A stretch of 23,313 bases of DNA from CAYMCQ01 sp964389025 (lineage in GTDB: Bacteria > Verrucomicrobiota > Verrucomicrobiia > Limisphaerales > CAYMCQ01): contig CAYMCQ010000069.1 in NCBI GenBank assembly GCA_964389025.1, forward strand, positions 1 through 23,313, in the 5' to 3' direction. Positions 1 through 7,447 of this stretch are shown one piece after another (position 1 is the first letter of the stretch; each line of letters starts with the position of its first letter). The position numbers and the translations under genes are program-made. The notes below the pieces were generated by a model. The model ran no database searches, was not told the DNA's origin, and saw only the letters and a program-made list of their open reading frames with translations.

Positions 1-539
1 AGCTGATTTTCATCCGCCACTCGGACGCCATTGCGCTTTTTCCCGGCGGCTTCGGCACGCTTGATGAAGGCTACGAGGCGCTGACGCTCATGCAAACCGG
101 CAAGAGCCAGCTCATGCCGCTCGTGCTGATTGATCGCCCCGGCGGAACTTATTGGAAAACCTGGGATCGCCACATCCGAGAGCATCTTTTGCGCGACCAG
201 CTCATTTCGCCGGACGATTTGAATCTTTACCAGATCACCGACAGCACCGATGAAGCCGTGAAAATCATCACGCGCTTTTACCGGAACTTCCATTCGAGCC
301 GGTTCGTGAAAGAACTTTTCATCGTCCGCCTCAATCACATCCCAAGCCAGTCCGCCGTTGACGCGATGAACGAGGATTTCGCCGACATAATCATCGGGCC
401 GAAAATTTCCGTCATCAAGCCGATGCAGGAAGAAATTGATGATGACGACTTCGTGACCTTGCCTCGCATCGCGTTTGGATTCAACCGCCGTGACTACGGA
501 CGGCTGCGGCAACTCTACGACGTGCTGAACAGTTTGTAA
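1..539 (+). CDS. LOG-family nucleotide-base phosphoribohydrolase-like protein, 5' truncated by window edge
   Basis: The reading frame is open from base 3 and ends with TAA at 537-539; the N-terminus lies outside the window. The first visible residues include PGGFGTLDEGYEAL, the PGGxGTxxE signature of the LOG (Lonely Guy)/TIGR00730 Rossmann-fold family. Family members cleave nucleoside monophosphates into free base plus ribose 5-phosphate; many bacterial ones are uncharacterised. After the Rossmann part there is an extension of about 100 residues with an acidic EEIDDDD patch, which suggests the longer LOG-like class rather than the roughly 190-residue classical cytokinin enzymes. It is co-directional with the ABC permease 17 bp downstream and may share its transcript. 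The family call is strong because the motif is diagnostic; substrate and physiological role are not determined. Confidence 0.85.
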   Translation, partial: LIFIRHSDAIALFPGGFGTLDEGYEALTLMQTGKSQLMPLVLIDRPGGTYWKTWDRHIREHLLRDQLISPDDLNLYQITDSTDEAVKIITRFYRNFHSSRFVKELFIVRLNHIPSQSAVDAMNEDFADIIIGPKISVIKPMQEEIDDDDFVTLPRIAFGFNRRDYGRLRQLYDVLNSL

Positions 540-556
540 TCCAGCCGCGCGGAACG

Positions 557-1642
557 ATGACTTCTGCTGCTGACCCCAAATCCGGCGGGTGGAAATCCAT
601 TCTCGTCCGCCATGAAACAATTCTATTCCTCGTCCTGCTCGCGGAGTGGGTTTATTTTTATTTCACCGCGACAAGCGTAAACCGTCGCGGCGATGTTGTC
701 GGCTTCGGCACGCTTGACGCGCAATTCGACATCGCCCGCCACTCCGTTGAAATCGGCCTGCTAGCGCTGGCGATGACGCCGATTATTTTGAGTGGCGGAA
801 TTGATTTGTCCGTCGGCTCGCTTCTTGGTTTGTGCGCCATTTTGTTCGGCAAGCTTTGGCGCGACGCGGGCTTGCCGATTCCAGTCGCAGCAGCGGCCAC
901 GCTCTGCATCGGCGCGCTTGCAGGCGGACTCAATGCGTCGCTCATCACGTGGCTTCGTTTGCCGCCGCTCATCGTGACGCTCGGGACGTTTTCGCTTTTT
1001 CGCGGGCTGGCCGAAGCCATCACGCGCGGCGTGGACACGTTCACGAATTTTCCGGCATCGTTTTTATTTCTTGGACAGGAGCAAGTTTTTGCGATTCATA
1101 GTCCGCTTTTGGATTTTCCCGGCGTTCCGGCGCAGTTACCAATTTTCTTTCTGGTATTACTCGCAATGTGGCTGCTCGTTCATCGCACGACGTTCGGGCG
1201 TTCGTTCCGCGCGATTGGATTTTCACCTGAAGGCGCGCGATACGCCGGGCTGCCTGTCGGACGGAGGCTTGCAATGGTTTATGTGCTGGCCGGAATCGTC
1301 GCGGCGCTGGCCGCAATCATCTACACGTCGCGGCTCGGCCAGGCGAAGGCGGATGCCGGCACGGGTTACGAACTTTTCGCAATCACGGCTGTGGTGCTTG
1401 GCGGCACGAGTATTTTTGGCGGCGTCGGCTCGGTTCACGGAACGCTGCTGGGCGTTGCCGCGATTGCTGTCTTGAGCAACGGGCTTGTTCACGCCGGCGC
1501 TCCGCGCGAAATGGCGGGCGTCTTCACGGGCGCGTTGCTCTTGGTGGCCTTGATCGGCTCGGTGATTCCAAAAACATTGACCACACTGCGCGCCCGGCGT
1601 CAAATGGCGCGAACCAACGTCCAACAAACCGAAATGACATGA
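557..1642 (+). CDS. CUT2-type sugar/autoinducer ABC transporter permease (RbsC family)
   Basis: This is a 361-residue integral membrane protein of the BPD_transp_2 family, which forms the inner-membrane channel of ribose-, rhamnose- and AI-2-type importers. Visible hallmarks are GGIDLSVGS at residues 80-88, the cytoplasmic GRSFRAIGFSPEGARYAG loop at about 214-231 that contacts the ATPase, and GGTSIFGGVGS at 282-292. Roughly eight to ten hydrophobic segments begin at about residue 21. The ATG at 557 follows the LOG stop by 17 bp. The stop codon (TGA 1640-1642) overlaps the start of the binding protein as ATGA, which indicates translational coupling. The fused ATPase, and any second permease, are not in view and may lie upstream of the LOG gene. 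The sugar specificity cannot be read from the permease. Confidence 0.93.
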   Translation: MTSAADPKSGGWKSILVRHETILFLVLLAEWVYFYFTATSVNRRGDVVGFGTLDAQFDIARHSVEIGLLALAMTPIILSGGIDLSVGSLLGLCAILFGKLWRDAGLPIPVAAAATLCIGALAGGLNASLITWLRLPPLIVTLGTFSLFRGLAEAITRGVDTFTNFPASFLFLGQEQVFAIHSPLLDFPGVPAQLPIFFLVLLAMWLLVHRTTFGRSFRAIGFSPEGARYAGLPVGRRLAMVYVLAGIVAALAAIIYTSRLGQAKADAGTGYELFAITAVVLGGTSIFGGVGSVHGTLLGVAAIAVLSNGLVHAGAPREMAGVFTGALLLVALIGSVIPKTLTTLRARRQMARTNVQQTEMT

Positions 1643-2751
1643 AGAAGCTCCAAAATCCAGGCTCCAACCTCCAGAGAAACTTCAAGCACCAACCTCCAAA
1701 AACTTTTGCTGGGAATGAAAGTGCGCACTCACAGCGTTTTTTGAATCTTGGATTTTGGAGCTTCTCTGGTGCTTGGTGCTTGGTGCTTGGTGCTTTGCTT
1801 TTGTTCAACGGTTGCGGAAAATCTTCCGATTCAGCCGACGGAAACAAACTTCGCATCGCGCTGATGCCCAAGAGCAAGGGCAACGCCTATTTCATTTCCT
1901 GCAAGCAAGGCGCAGACGAAGCAGCGAAAGAACTCGGCGTCGAGTTGATTTTTGACGGCCCGACCGATCCCGATCCCGCGAAGCAAAATGAAATCATCGA
2001 GAACTGGATCACGCTGGGCGTGGACGCCATTGCCGCCGCTTGCGAAAACAAGGAAGGCATTTCCACCGCGCTCCGCAAAGCGCAGCAAAAAGGAATCAAA
2101 GTCATCACTTACGATGCTGATGCGGCGGCCGACGCACGCATGTTTTTTGTGAATCAGGCGACCGCGGAAGGCATCGGCTACACGCTCATGGACGAAGCAG
2201 CGCGTTTGTGCGGCGACGAAGGCGAATTCGCCATCATCACCGCCAGCCTCACCGCCGGAAACATGAACGAGTGGCAGAAACACATCGAAGCCCGTCGTTC
2301 ATCAGCGCATCCAAAAATGAAAATGGTCGCGCTGCGCCCGTGCGATGATTTGAAAGACAAAGCCCAGAGCGAAGCGACGACATTGCTTGGGGCAAACCCA
2401 AATTTAAAGCTTATCATGGCGATTTGTTCGCCGGCGGTTCCCGGCGCGGCGGAAGCAGTGAAGCAGGCCGGCAAAACCGGCGCGGTGAAAGTCATCGGCC
2501 TTGGTTTGCCGAGTGAAAATCGCGCTTACCTCAAACAAGGCGTGACGCAATCCGTGATTCTCTGGAAAACAATTGACCTCGGCTATCTCACGGTGCAGGC
2601 GGTCAACGCCGTTGCAAAAGGCGAATTAAAACCCGGGGTAAAAAGCTTCAAAGCCGGACGCCTCGGCGAAATGGAAATCCAGGGCGACAACATAGTCCTT
2701 GGCAAGCCGTTCATTTTCAACAAGGACAATATTGACCAGTTTGATTTTTGA
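1639..2751 (+). CDS. Sugar ABC transporter substrate-binding lipoprotein (RhaS/LsrB-like) with repeat-derived signal peptide
   Basis: This 370-residue type I periplasmic-binding protein delivers ligand to the permease encoded just upstream. After Cys59 comes a typical Peripla_BP_4 fold starting LRIALMPKSKGNAYF at about residue 71, then GPTDPDPAKQNEII and GIKVITYDADA. These resemble rhamnose (RhaS) and AI-2 (LsrB) binding proteins; the ligand is not determined. ATG 1639 overlaps the permease stop as ATGA, and no internal in-frame ATG precedes the lipobox-like LFNGC, so I keep this start. The first 58 residues are abnormal for a lipoprotein: a polar stretch of about 33 residues is followed by a hydrophobic core FSGAWCLVLGALLL encoded by a dispersed CTTGGTG-type repeat (1645-1796). 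The original signal was probably MKK followed directly by the LLLFNGC end. Mature-domain confidence is high; export of this odd precursor is inferred. Confidence 0.9.
   Translation: MKKLQNPGSNLQRNFKHQPPKTFAGNESAHSQRFLNLGFWSFSGAWCLVLGALLLFNGCGKSSDSADGNKLRIALMPKSKGNAYFISCKQGADEAAKELGVELIFDGPTDPDPAKQNEIIENWITLGVDAIAAACENKEGISTALRKAQQKGIKVITYDADAAADARMFFVNQATAEGIGYTLMDEAARLCGDEGEFAIITASLTAGNMNEWQKHIEARRSSAHPKMKMVALRPCDDLKDKAQSEATTLLGANPNLKLIMAICSPAVPGAAEAVKQAGKTGAVKVIGLGLPSENRAYLKQGVTQSVILWKTIDLGYLTVQAVNAVAKGELKPGVKSFKAGRLGEMEIQGDNIVLGKPFIFNKDNIDQFDF
1645..1796 (+). repeat. Heptamer-type dispersed inverted-repeat element (CTTGGTG/CTCCAAG family), copy 1, inside a CDS
   Basis: The left part is rich in CTCCAA units. 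The right part reads into tandem GCTTGGT heptamers at about 1769-1794. AAGCTCCAAAATCCA at 1645-1659 has its exact reverse complement at 1749-1763, and CCAGAGAA at 1671-1678 has its exact reverse complement at 1762-1769. A related element lies upstream of prfA (about 11650-11777); both share a TTCTCTGG core, translated as FSGAW in each. This copy starts at codon 3 of the binding-protein gene and keeps the frame open to the lipobox, so it was acquired in frame. Outer boundaries are approximate because only two copies are visible. Confidence 0.85.
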
Positions 2752-2916
2752 GCGGCAACCGACGATGAAAATTTGGAACCTGGGAATTCAGGAAACCCCG
2801 CCGCTGTTTATTCGTGAATCGTCACAATCTCAGGCGATGCACGTTATGGTTGACTTTCCCGACGCATCTGGTAATCTGGCCACTCAGACTTGAGGTTTTG
2901 ACCTCGGTTCCTCCCG

Positions 2917-2960
2917 ACCCAGTGTCGATCAGTGCATTGTCGGCACTGGGTTGCTTTGTC
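2917..2960 (+). terminator. Possible terminator between convergent genes
   Basis: ACCCAGTG (2917-2924) pairs exactly with CACTGGGT (2944-2951) and is followed on the plus strand by a T-rich run ending near 2965. It lies where the binding-protein operon (stop at 2751) and the RND gene (stop at 2929-2931) converge, so it would serve the plus-strand operon while overlapping the last codons of the RND gene. The 19-nt loop is long for an intrinsic terminator, and a smaller stem GAGGT/ACCTC lies just before it at 2892-2905. Weak call. Confidence 0.3.
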
Positions 2961-5733
2961 TTTTTCCCCGCAGTTTTATCCACAAACTCAGGATGGCCGG
3001 CAGCGTCGTCAACCCCGCGACCATGCACGCCGTAATGCCCACGGACATCACTTCACCCAAGCTTCGAATGCCCTGATGCTTCGCCAGAATGAGACTGCCA
3101 AATCCTGCGATGGACGTCAGGCCGGACACGAAAACCGCCTTGCCCGTGCTCTTGGCAAGGATGCTTGGCGTGCGTTCCTCGGCGAACCTGTTCAAAATGT
3201 GAATTCCATTCGTCACACCGATGCCGATGACGAGCGGAAGCGTCATGATGTTAGCCGGGTTGAATGGGATTCCAAAAGCTCCCATCAATCCTACCAGCCA
3301 AATCGTGCCGACCGCGACTGGCAGCAACGCGAGCAGCACCGACCAGACATTTCGGAAATGGATCAGCACCAGGATCGCGATCGCGCCGAGCGAATACCAC
3401 GCGGCCTGCTCGTAACTTTTTTTCAGAAGCGAAGTGTATTGATAAAGCTGCACCGGCGTGCCGGTGATGATGGGATGGTTTGTTTCTTTTGGGTCAAGCG
3501 CCTTGCGCAATTCACGGATGAATTCCTTTTGGTTTTCGCGCTTCCAGATGTCCTCCTTCGGATAGACCTGCAAAAGGTATTTGCCCGTCACGCCGATGAA
3601 CCGATCGCGCAACGCTGGCGGCAAATCCGCCACGCGCAACGGCGCGCGGTCATCCTGATTTTTCAAAGTGGAAAATGTCTCGCGGATGTCGCGGAACAAC
3701 GCGGTCTGCATCGCCAAAAGTTTTGAGGAAACCGCTTCAGGCTTGCCCGCGAGCATTTCCTTGCGCAATTCCAACACCGCGCCGTGCAATGAATGCAATT
3801 GTTTCACCAAATCTTTTTCCTGCTCGCCGGCGTCCTCGGCTGCCGCTCCGAGATAGCCTCCGAACGACCAAAGAGTCTGGCTCAGTTCAGGAATGTTCAC
3901 TGGCGCAACGTCCATTTCCTGAAACTGTATGCCGGCAATTTCCTGTTTTATCTCACTGATGAGCGCAAGCTTGCCAGTTTGATCTTCGGTAAGACGGCGT
4001 GCCATGGATTCAACGGAGGCGACCGAGTCCAGCTTTTCAATTTTGTCCTGGAGCGCCACGGCTTCTTCCGCCGAATCCGCGATTACCACGCCGAACAAAA
4101 CTGATTTCGGCGGCGAGTTGGAACCGGGAACGGAGGCTGTGCTTGCCGCTGAATTGATGAGCTTCTTCTCGAATTCAACCGCGGGCAAACCCGCGCTCTG
4201 CATGTTGCGCAAATCGTAATCGAAAAAAAGTTTGTGAACTTGCGTCAAGGCCAGCGCGCATAATGCCACGGTGATCACGGAGACAAGCACCGGCCTTTGA
4301 AGCCAGAGATTTTCGATGCGCGCGCGCCGCTCGAACGGATCGCCCGCTTGATGATCAATCACGTTTTGCCGCCCGCGCAGCAGCATCACCGGCAGCATCG
4401 TCATCATCGGCACGAGGCAAATGATCAAGCCGCCGCCCGCGATGATTCCCATTTCCTGGATCCCTTTGAAGCTCGTCAACCCCATCGCGAAGAACGCGCC
4501 CGCAGTCGTCAGCGCGCCGGTCACAATTCCCTGGCCGGTGAAGACCATCGCTTTTTTCAGCGCGTCGGCCTCGCTTTTTCCGTGGCGCAGTTCCTCCTCG
4601 TAGCGCGTGATCAAGTGGACGCCGAAATCAATCGCCAGCCCGATGAGCATCGGCACGAACGTGATCGTGAGAATGTTCAAATGACCGATCACGAGCGTCG
4701 TGTAACCCATCGTGAAACCGAGTCCGACCACAAGGCAGACCGTCGCCTTCACCGGACGGCCTGTCTCGTTGTAGCCGTAAATGAAAATCAGCGCGGACAA
4801 CAAAAGCGAAACGATGCTCGCAGTCGTCGTGTCGCGTTGCGATTGCTTCATTTCGTCGTGTTCCAGAACCGGCCCACCCGTGATGCCGACGTTGACACCG
4901 GGAATCTCCTCGCGCGTTTGCCCGACGAGTTCCCTCAACCGCTCGACTGCCTCGCCGTTGAGCGATTCGCCCGGCGCGTGAGCCGTCACCAGATAAATCC
5001 GCCCGTGTGCAAACGTGATATATTCCTGCTGCTCGTCTTCCACGCTCGCGCCGAACAGTGCTGAAACGCCGGGCGAAGGCGGGACTCCCGCTCGGCGCAG
5101 GCTCATCGTGGTCTGGACAACGATTCTCTCCAATGCTGGCAGGGCTTTTATGAGTGATTCGGTCTGCTCGTTTTGCTCGCGCTTGGCCGTGCGAAACTGG
5201 GTGTTGATGAGGCTGAACAGCGAGTCAAAATTCGTCGCGCGCGTGAATTGCTGGATGAACGGCTTGTAATCGCCCAGCGCTTTTTTCAACCCCTCCAAAT
5301 CTTTTTCCGGCACGAACAACAGCGCCTTTTGGCCGAGCATCCGCAAGTCCGTTCTGAAAATAACGTCTTGAAAAATATTCGTCTGAACTGCTTTGCCGTT
5401 TATCTCCACCGTCACTCTGTCAGCTTCAAGTTTCGGCCCCAGTCTCTCGACGAACTGGCGGTTTTTTTCGGCGTCCTCGCTTTCGACCACAACCACCAAA
5501 TCATCCTGAATCGGAAACTCTTTTTTGAACTGAAGAAAATTCTGGTGATACTTTTTGTTCGAGCCGACAAGGTCATCACGATTCGTGCTGAATTCCAGAT
5601 GCTTGACCGTGTAGAAAATGCAGACTGCGAACAAGGCAATGTGAAAAAGAAAAATAGTTTTCCGATTGCGCAGCACCCACTCCGCCGTGTGGCCGAGCAG
5701 CCGCGCAAACAAAGTGGCAGCAAGTTCTTTCAT
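2929..5733 (-). CDS. MMPL/RND-superfamily transporter, HpnN-like
   Basis: This 934-residue inner-membrane protein has two tandem halves typical of RND/MMPL exporters, which move lipids or other hydrophobic substrates using the proton gradient. TM1 is at about residues 26-43. A large periplasmic domain follows to about 300, then a block of five or six membrane segments carrying GLAIDFGVHLITRYEEE (Asp369, the TM4 proton-relay position). A second soluble domain precedes the C-terminal membrane block with GIGVTNGIHILNRFAEE at 837-853. The aligned TM10 position holds Thr841-Asn842 instead of an acidic residue. Size, the two-half layout and the IDFGVHL motif resemble hopanoid-associated HpnN transporters, but no hopanoid gene is in view to support that role. 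No periplasmic adaptor or outer-membrane partner gene is adjacent. Start ATG 5733 is the first in frame. Confidence 0.85.
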   Translation of the reverse strand: MKELAATLFARLLGHTAEWVLRNRKTIFLFHIALFAVCIFYTVKHLEFSTNRDDLVGSNKKYHQNFLQFKKEFPIQDDLVVVVESEDAEKNRQFVERLGPKLEADRVTVEINGKAVQTNIFQDVIFRTDLRMLGQKALLFVPEKDLEGLKKALGDYKPFIQQFTRATNFDSLFSLINTQFRTAKREQNEQTESLIKALPALERIVVQTTMSLRRAGVPPSPGVSALFGASVEDEQQEYITFAHGRIYLVTAHAPGESLNGEAVERLRELVGQTREEIPGVNVGITGGPVLEHDEMKQSQRDTTTASIVSLLLSALIFIYGYNETGRPVKATVCLVVGLGFTMGYTTLVIGHLNILTITFVPMLIGLAIDFGVHLITRYEEELRHGKSEADALKKAMVFTGQGIVTGALTTAGAFFAMGLTSFKGIQEMGIIAGGGLIICLVPMMTMLPVMLLRGRQNVIDHQAGDPFERRARIENLWLQRPVLVSVITVALCALALTQVHKLFFDYDLRNMQSAGLPAVEFEKKLINSAASTASVPGSNSPPKSVLFGVVIADSAEEAVALQDKIEKLDSVASVESMARRLTEDQTGKLALISEIKQEIAGIQFQEMDVAPVNIPELSQTLWSFGGYLGAAAEDAGEQEKDLVKQLHSLHGAVLELRKEMLAGKPEAVSSKLLAMQTALFRDIRETFSTLKNQDDRAPLRVADLPPALRDRFIGVTGKYLLQVYPKEDIWKRENQKEFIRELRKALDPKETNHPIITGTPVQLYQYTSLLKKSYEQAAWYSLGAIAILVLIHFRNVWSVLLALLPVAVGTIWLVGLMGAFGIPFNPANIMTLPLVIGIGVTNGIHILNRFAEERTPSILAKSTGKAVFVSGLTSIAGFGSLILAKHQGIRSLGEVMSVGITACMVAGLTTLPAILSLWIKLRGKRQSNPVPTMH

Positions 5734-5763
5734 TCAGTGCGGGAAACACTACGCGATTTGCGG

Positions 5764-5852
5764 ACCACGAATAAACACTAATCAACACGAATCAACTTTG
5801 GAACCTCGGCCTGAAAGAATCCCTGATTTGTTTCGTGTTCATTCGTGTGATT
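5764..5852. repeat. Intergenic imperfect inverted repeat, AACACGAAT family
   Basis: The gap between the RND start (5733) and the yebC stop (5860-5862) is almost filled by this element. The left part (about 5764-5794) repeats a roughly 10-bp unit, AATCAACACG, with variation. Its AATCAACACGAAT (5780-5792) pairs with ATTCGTGTGATT (5841-5852), leaving one unpaired base. The right part carries two reverse-complement units. It could fold as a long AU-rich hairpin on either transcript. I see no ORF or integrase; it resembles a dispersed miniature repeat. Confidence 0.75.
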
Positions 5853-5859
5853 TTGTGAT

Positions 5860-6600
5860 TCACGCTTTGACCTCATCCGGGAACTGCGCGTTCGAATAAA
5901 CTTCCTTCACGTCGTCATGCTCCTCCAAGGCGTTAATGAGTTTGCTGACCTCGGCGACCGCTTGGTCGTTTGTCAGTGGCACCGTGATTGTAGGCACTTC
6001 TGTGATTTCCGCAGCGTCACATTTGATTTTCTTTGCCTCGATGGCTTTGTGGACGGCTTCGAAATTTCCCGGCTCGGTGATGATTTCATACCCCTCCTGC
6101 TCGGCTTTGAAATCTTCCGCGCCGGCTTCGAGCGCAAGCTCCATCAATGCATCCTCGCTCGCCGCGTCGCGCGAGATGAAGATTTGTCCTTTGCGCTGAA
6201 ACAAGCGGCTCACAGAGCCATGCGTCGCGATCGAGCCGCCGCTTTTCGTCACGATACTGCGGATTTCCGACGCCGTGCGATTGCGGTTGTCCGTGCTCAA
6301 CTCGACCAACAACGCTACGCCGCCCGGCCCGTAAATCTCGTAAGTCAAATCCTCGTAGGTCGCAGTCTCGCCGCCGCCGGTTCCTTTTTTGATCGCGCGC
6401 TCGATGTTGTCGTTGGGCATGTTCGCGGCGCGGCATTTCAGCAACACCATGCGCAAACGCGGATTCATGGCCGGATCGCCGCCGGCAATCTTTACGGCGA
6501 TGAAAATTTCCTTGCTGAGCTTGCCGAAGATTTTCGCGCGCTTGGCGTCAATCCCGCCCTTGAAGTGTTTGACTTTCGCCCATCTGCTATGGCCGGCCAT
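5860..6600 (-). CDS. yebC: YebC/PmpR-family protein (TACO1-like)
   Basis: The protein has 246 residues, the normal family length, beginning MAGHSRWAKVKHFKGGIDAKR, which is the invariant YebC N-terminus. Later family motifs include GGDPAMNPRLRMVL, NMPNDNIERAIKKGTGG and YEIYGPGGVALLVE. Members are cytoplasmic; some act as DNA-binding regulators, and others are reported to help ribosomes through difficult proline-rich sequences, as with mitochondrial TACO1. An upstream in-frame ATG (6648) would add 16 residues encoded by the neighbouring CACAGAG repeat; I reject it because MAGHSRW is the conserved start. The stop abuts the AACACGAAT repeat. The gene stands between two hairpin elements, so transcription may be largely its own. 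Confidence 0.96.
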   Translation of the reverse strand: MAGHSRWAKVKHFKGGIDAKRAKIFGKLSKEIFIAVKIAGGDPAMNPRLRMVLLKCRAANMPNDNIERAIKKGTGGGETATYEDLTYEIYGPGGVALLVELSTDNRNRTASEIRSIVTKSGGSIATHGSVSRLFQRKGQIFISRDAASEDALMELALEAGAEDFKAEQEGYEIITEPGNFEAVHKAIEAKKIKCDAAEITEVPTITVPLTNDQAVAEVSKLINALEEHDDVKEVYSNAQFPDEVKA

Positions 6601-6618
6601 ATCTTTTAAAAAATTATC

Positions 6619-6687
6619 GCCACAGAGACACAGAGAACACAGAGTCAAAATTGAAATTCATCTCGGTGCCCTCTGTGTCTCTGTGGC
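6619..6687. repeat. Intergenic perfect inverted repeat, CACAGAGA family
   Basis: GCCACAGAGACACAGAG (6619-6635) has a perfect 17-bp reverse complement at 6671-6687, with a 35-bp centre. The arms are built from a CACAGAGA octamer repeated about twice. It fills the gap between the ybjQ-like stop (6694) and the yebC start (6600), so on the minus transcript it would form a strong hairpin just after ybjQ and just before yebC. It has no poly-U tail typical of an intrinsic terminator. Confidence 0.85.
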
Positions 6688-6693
6688 AAAACA

Positions 6694-7032
6694 TCAACTG
6701 CTTTGCTCCACATAAACCGCCGTGCCGTAGCAAAGCACCTCGGTGATGCCGGCGGAGATTTCCGTCGCGTCGTAGCGGACGCCGATGACGGCGTTGCCGC
6801 CGAGTTCGCCCGCGTGCGCGAGCATCTGCCGGAACGCATCTTCGCGCGCCCGCTCGCACATGGAGGTGTAAAGCGTGATGTTCCCGCCGAATATCGCCTG
6901 AATGCTTGCGCCGAAATTCCCGACGATGGAGCGCGACCGCACGATGATGCCGCGCACCACGCCGAACGATTTCACGACGCGATAACCGGGCAGTTCAAAC
7001 GCGACGGTCGTCAGAGGATGTGTCTGGCTCAT
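6694..7032 (-). CDS. YbjQ/UPF0145 family protein
   Basis: This 112-residue cytoplasmic protein matches the family in length and pattern. It has an N-terminal TVAFELPGYRVVKSFGVVRG strand-turn-strand, then VRSRSIVGNFGASIQAIFGG, a central helix CERAREDAFRQMLAHAGELGG, and the hallmark NAVIGVRYDATEI followed by EVLCYGTAVYVE. The family (YbjQ, formerly DUF74) is sometimes labelled as putative heavy-metal-binding and forms ring-like pentamers; no firm biochemical function is known. It starts at ATG 7032 without a strong Shine-Dalgarno sequence. It is followed on its strand by yebC, with a hairpin repeat in the 93-bp gap. Confidence 0.88.
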   Translation of the reverse strand: MSQTHPLTTVAFELPGYRVVKSFGVVRGIIVRSRSIVGNFGASIQAIFGGNITLYTSMCERAREDAFRQMLAHAGELGGNAVIGVRYDATEISAGITEVLCYGTAVYVEQSS

Positions 7033-7121
7033 GGAAAAGGATTGAACAAAACTTCGAGGCGGAGCAAAAGACTAAACTTGCGCCTCAACAGTTGAAGAGC
7101 GCAACTCGACACCGCCGCCAA

Positions 7122-7273
7122 GTCCCCGGAGGGGACGAAACGTGAATAGCCGTGGGCGTCAGCCCACGGTCACGTCGCGAAAATCGGTTCGACCCCGCAG
7201 GGGTCGCACAATATTGCAACCAACGAACCGTGGGTTGCACCCACGGCTATTCACGTTGGGCCTCTTCGAGGCC
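7122..7273. repeat. Cluster of five perfect short hairpins within a larger inverted repeat (CCGTGGG family)
   Basis: This dominates the gene-free gap 7033-7447. Five perfect stem-loops occur in about 150 bp: GTCCCC/GGGGAC (7122-7136, 3-nt loop), CCGTGGG/CCCACGG (7150-7169, 6-nt loop), GACCCC/GGGGTC (7191-7205, 3-nt loop), CCGTGGG/CCCACGG (7228-7246, 5-nt loop) and GGCCTC/GAGGCC (7259-7273, 3-nt loop). In addition CGTGAATAGCCGTGGG (7141-7156) is the exact reverse complement of 7240-7255, so the two CCGTGGG hairpins can pair with each other instead. No ORF with coding character is present. Bases 7274-7447 hold nothing I can identify except a likely leader of the next gene. Confidence 0.85.
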
Positions 7274-7447
7274 GATAGGGATGGTGGTGGGTCAAGTTGC
7301 GCCCACGTTTGAAAAAATTCGCCGCCTTCGCCCGGCTCGAATGTGAGCGTGTCCCGGCAATGAATTTCCGTGACAAAAAATTTCGCGAGGCGCAGAGTCA
7401 ATTCCGTGAAAAGTGTTAGACTGCAATTCCCGTAGCCAATCTAAAGG

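Noticed and set aside
6601..6648. N-terminal extension of YebC from an upstream ATG
   Set aside because: The 16 added residues are encoded by the CACAGAGA repeat, and MAGHSRW is the conserved family start.
7122..7273. tRNA or known riboswitch in the hairpin cluster
   Set aside because: No cloverleaf, T-loop consensus or recognisable aptamer core; the hairpins are symmetric short stems only.
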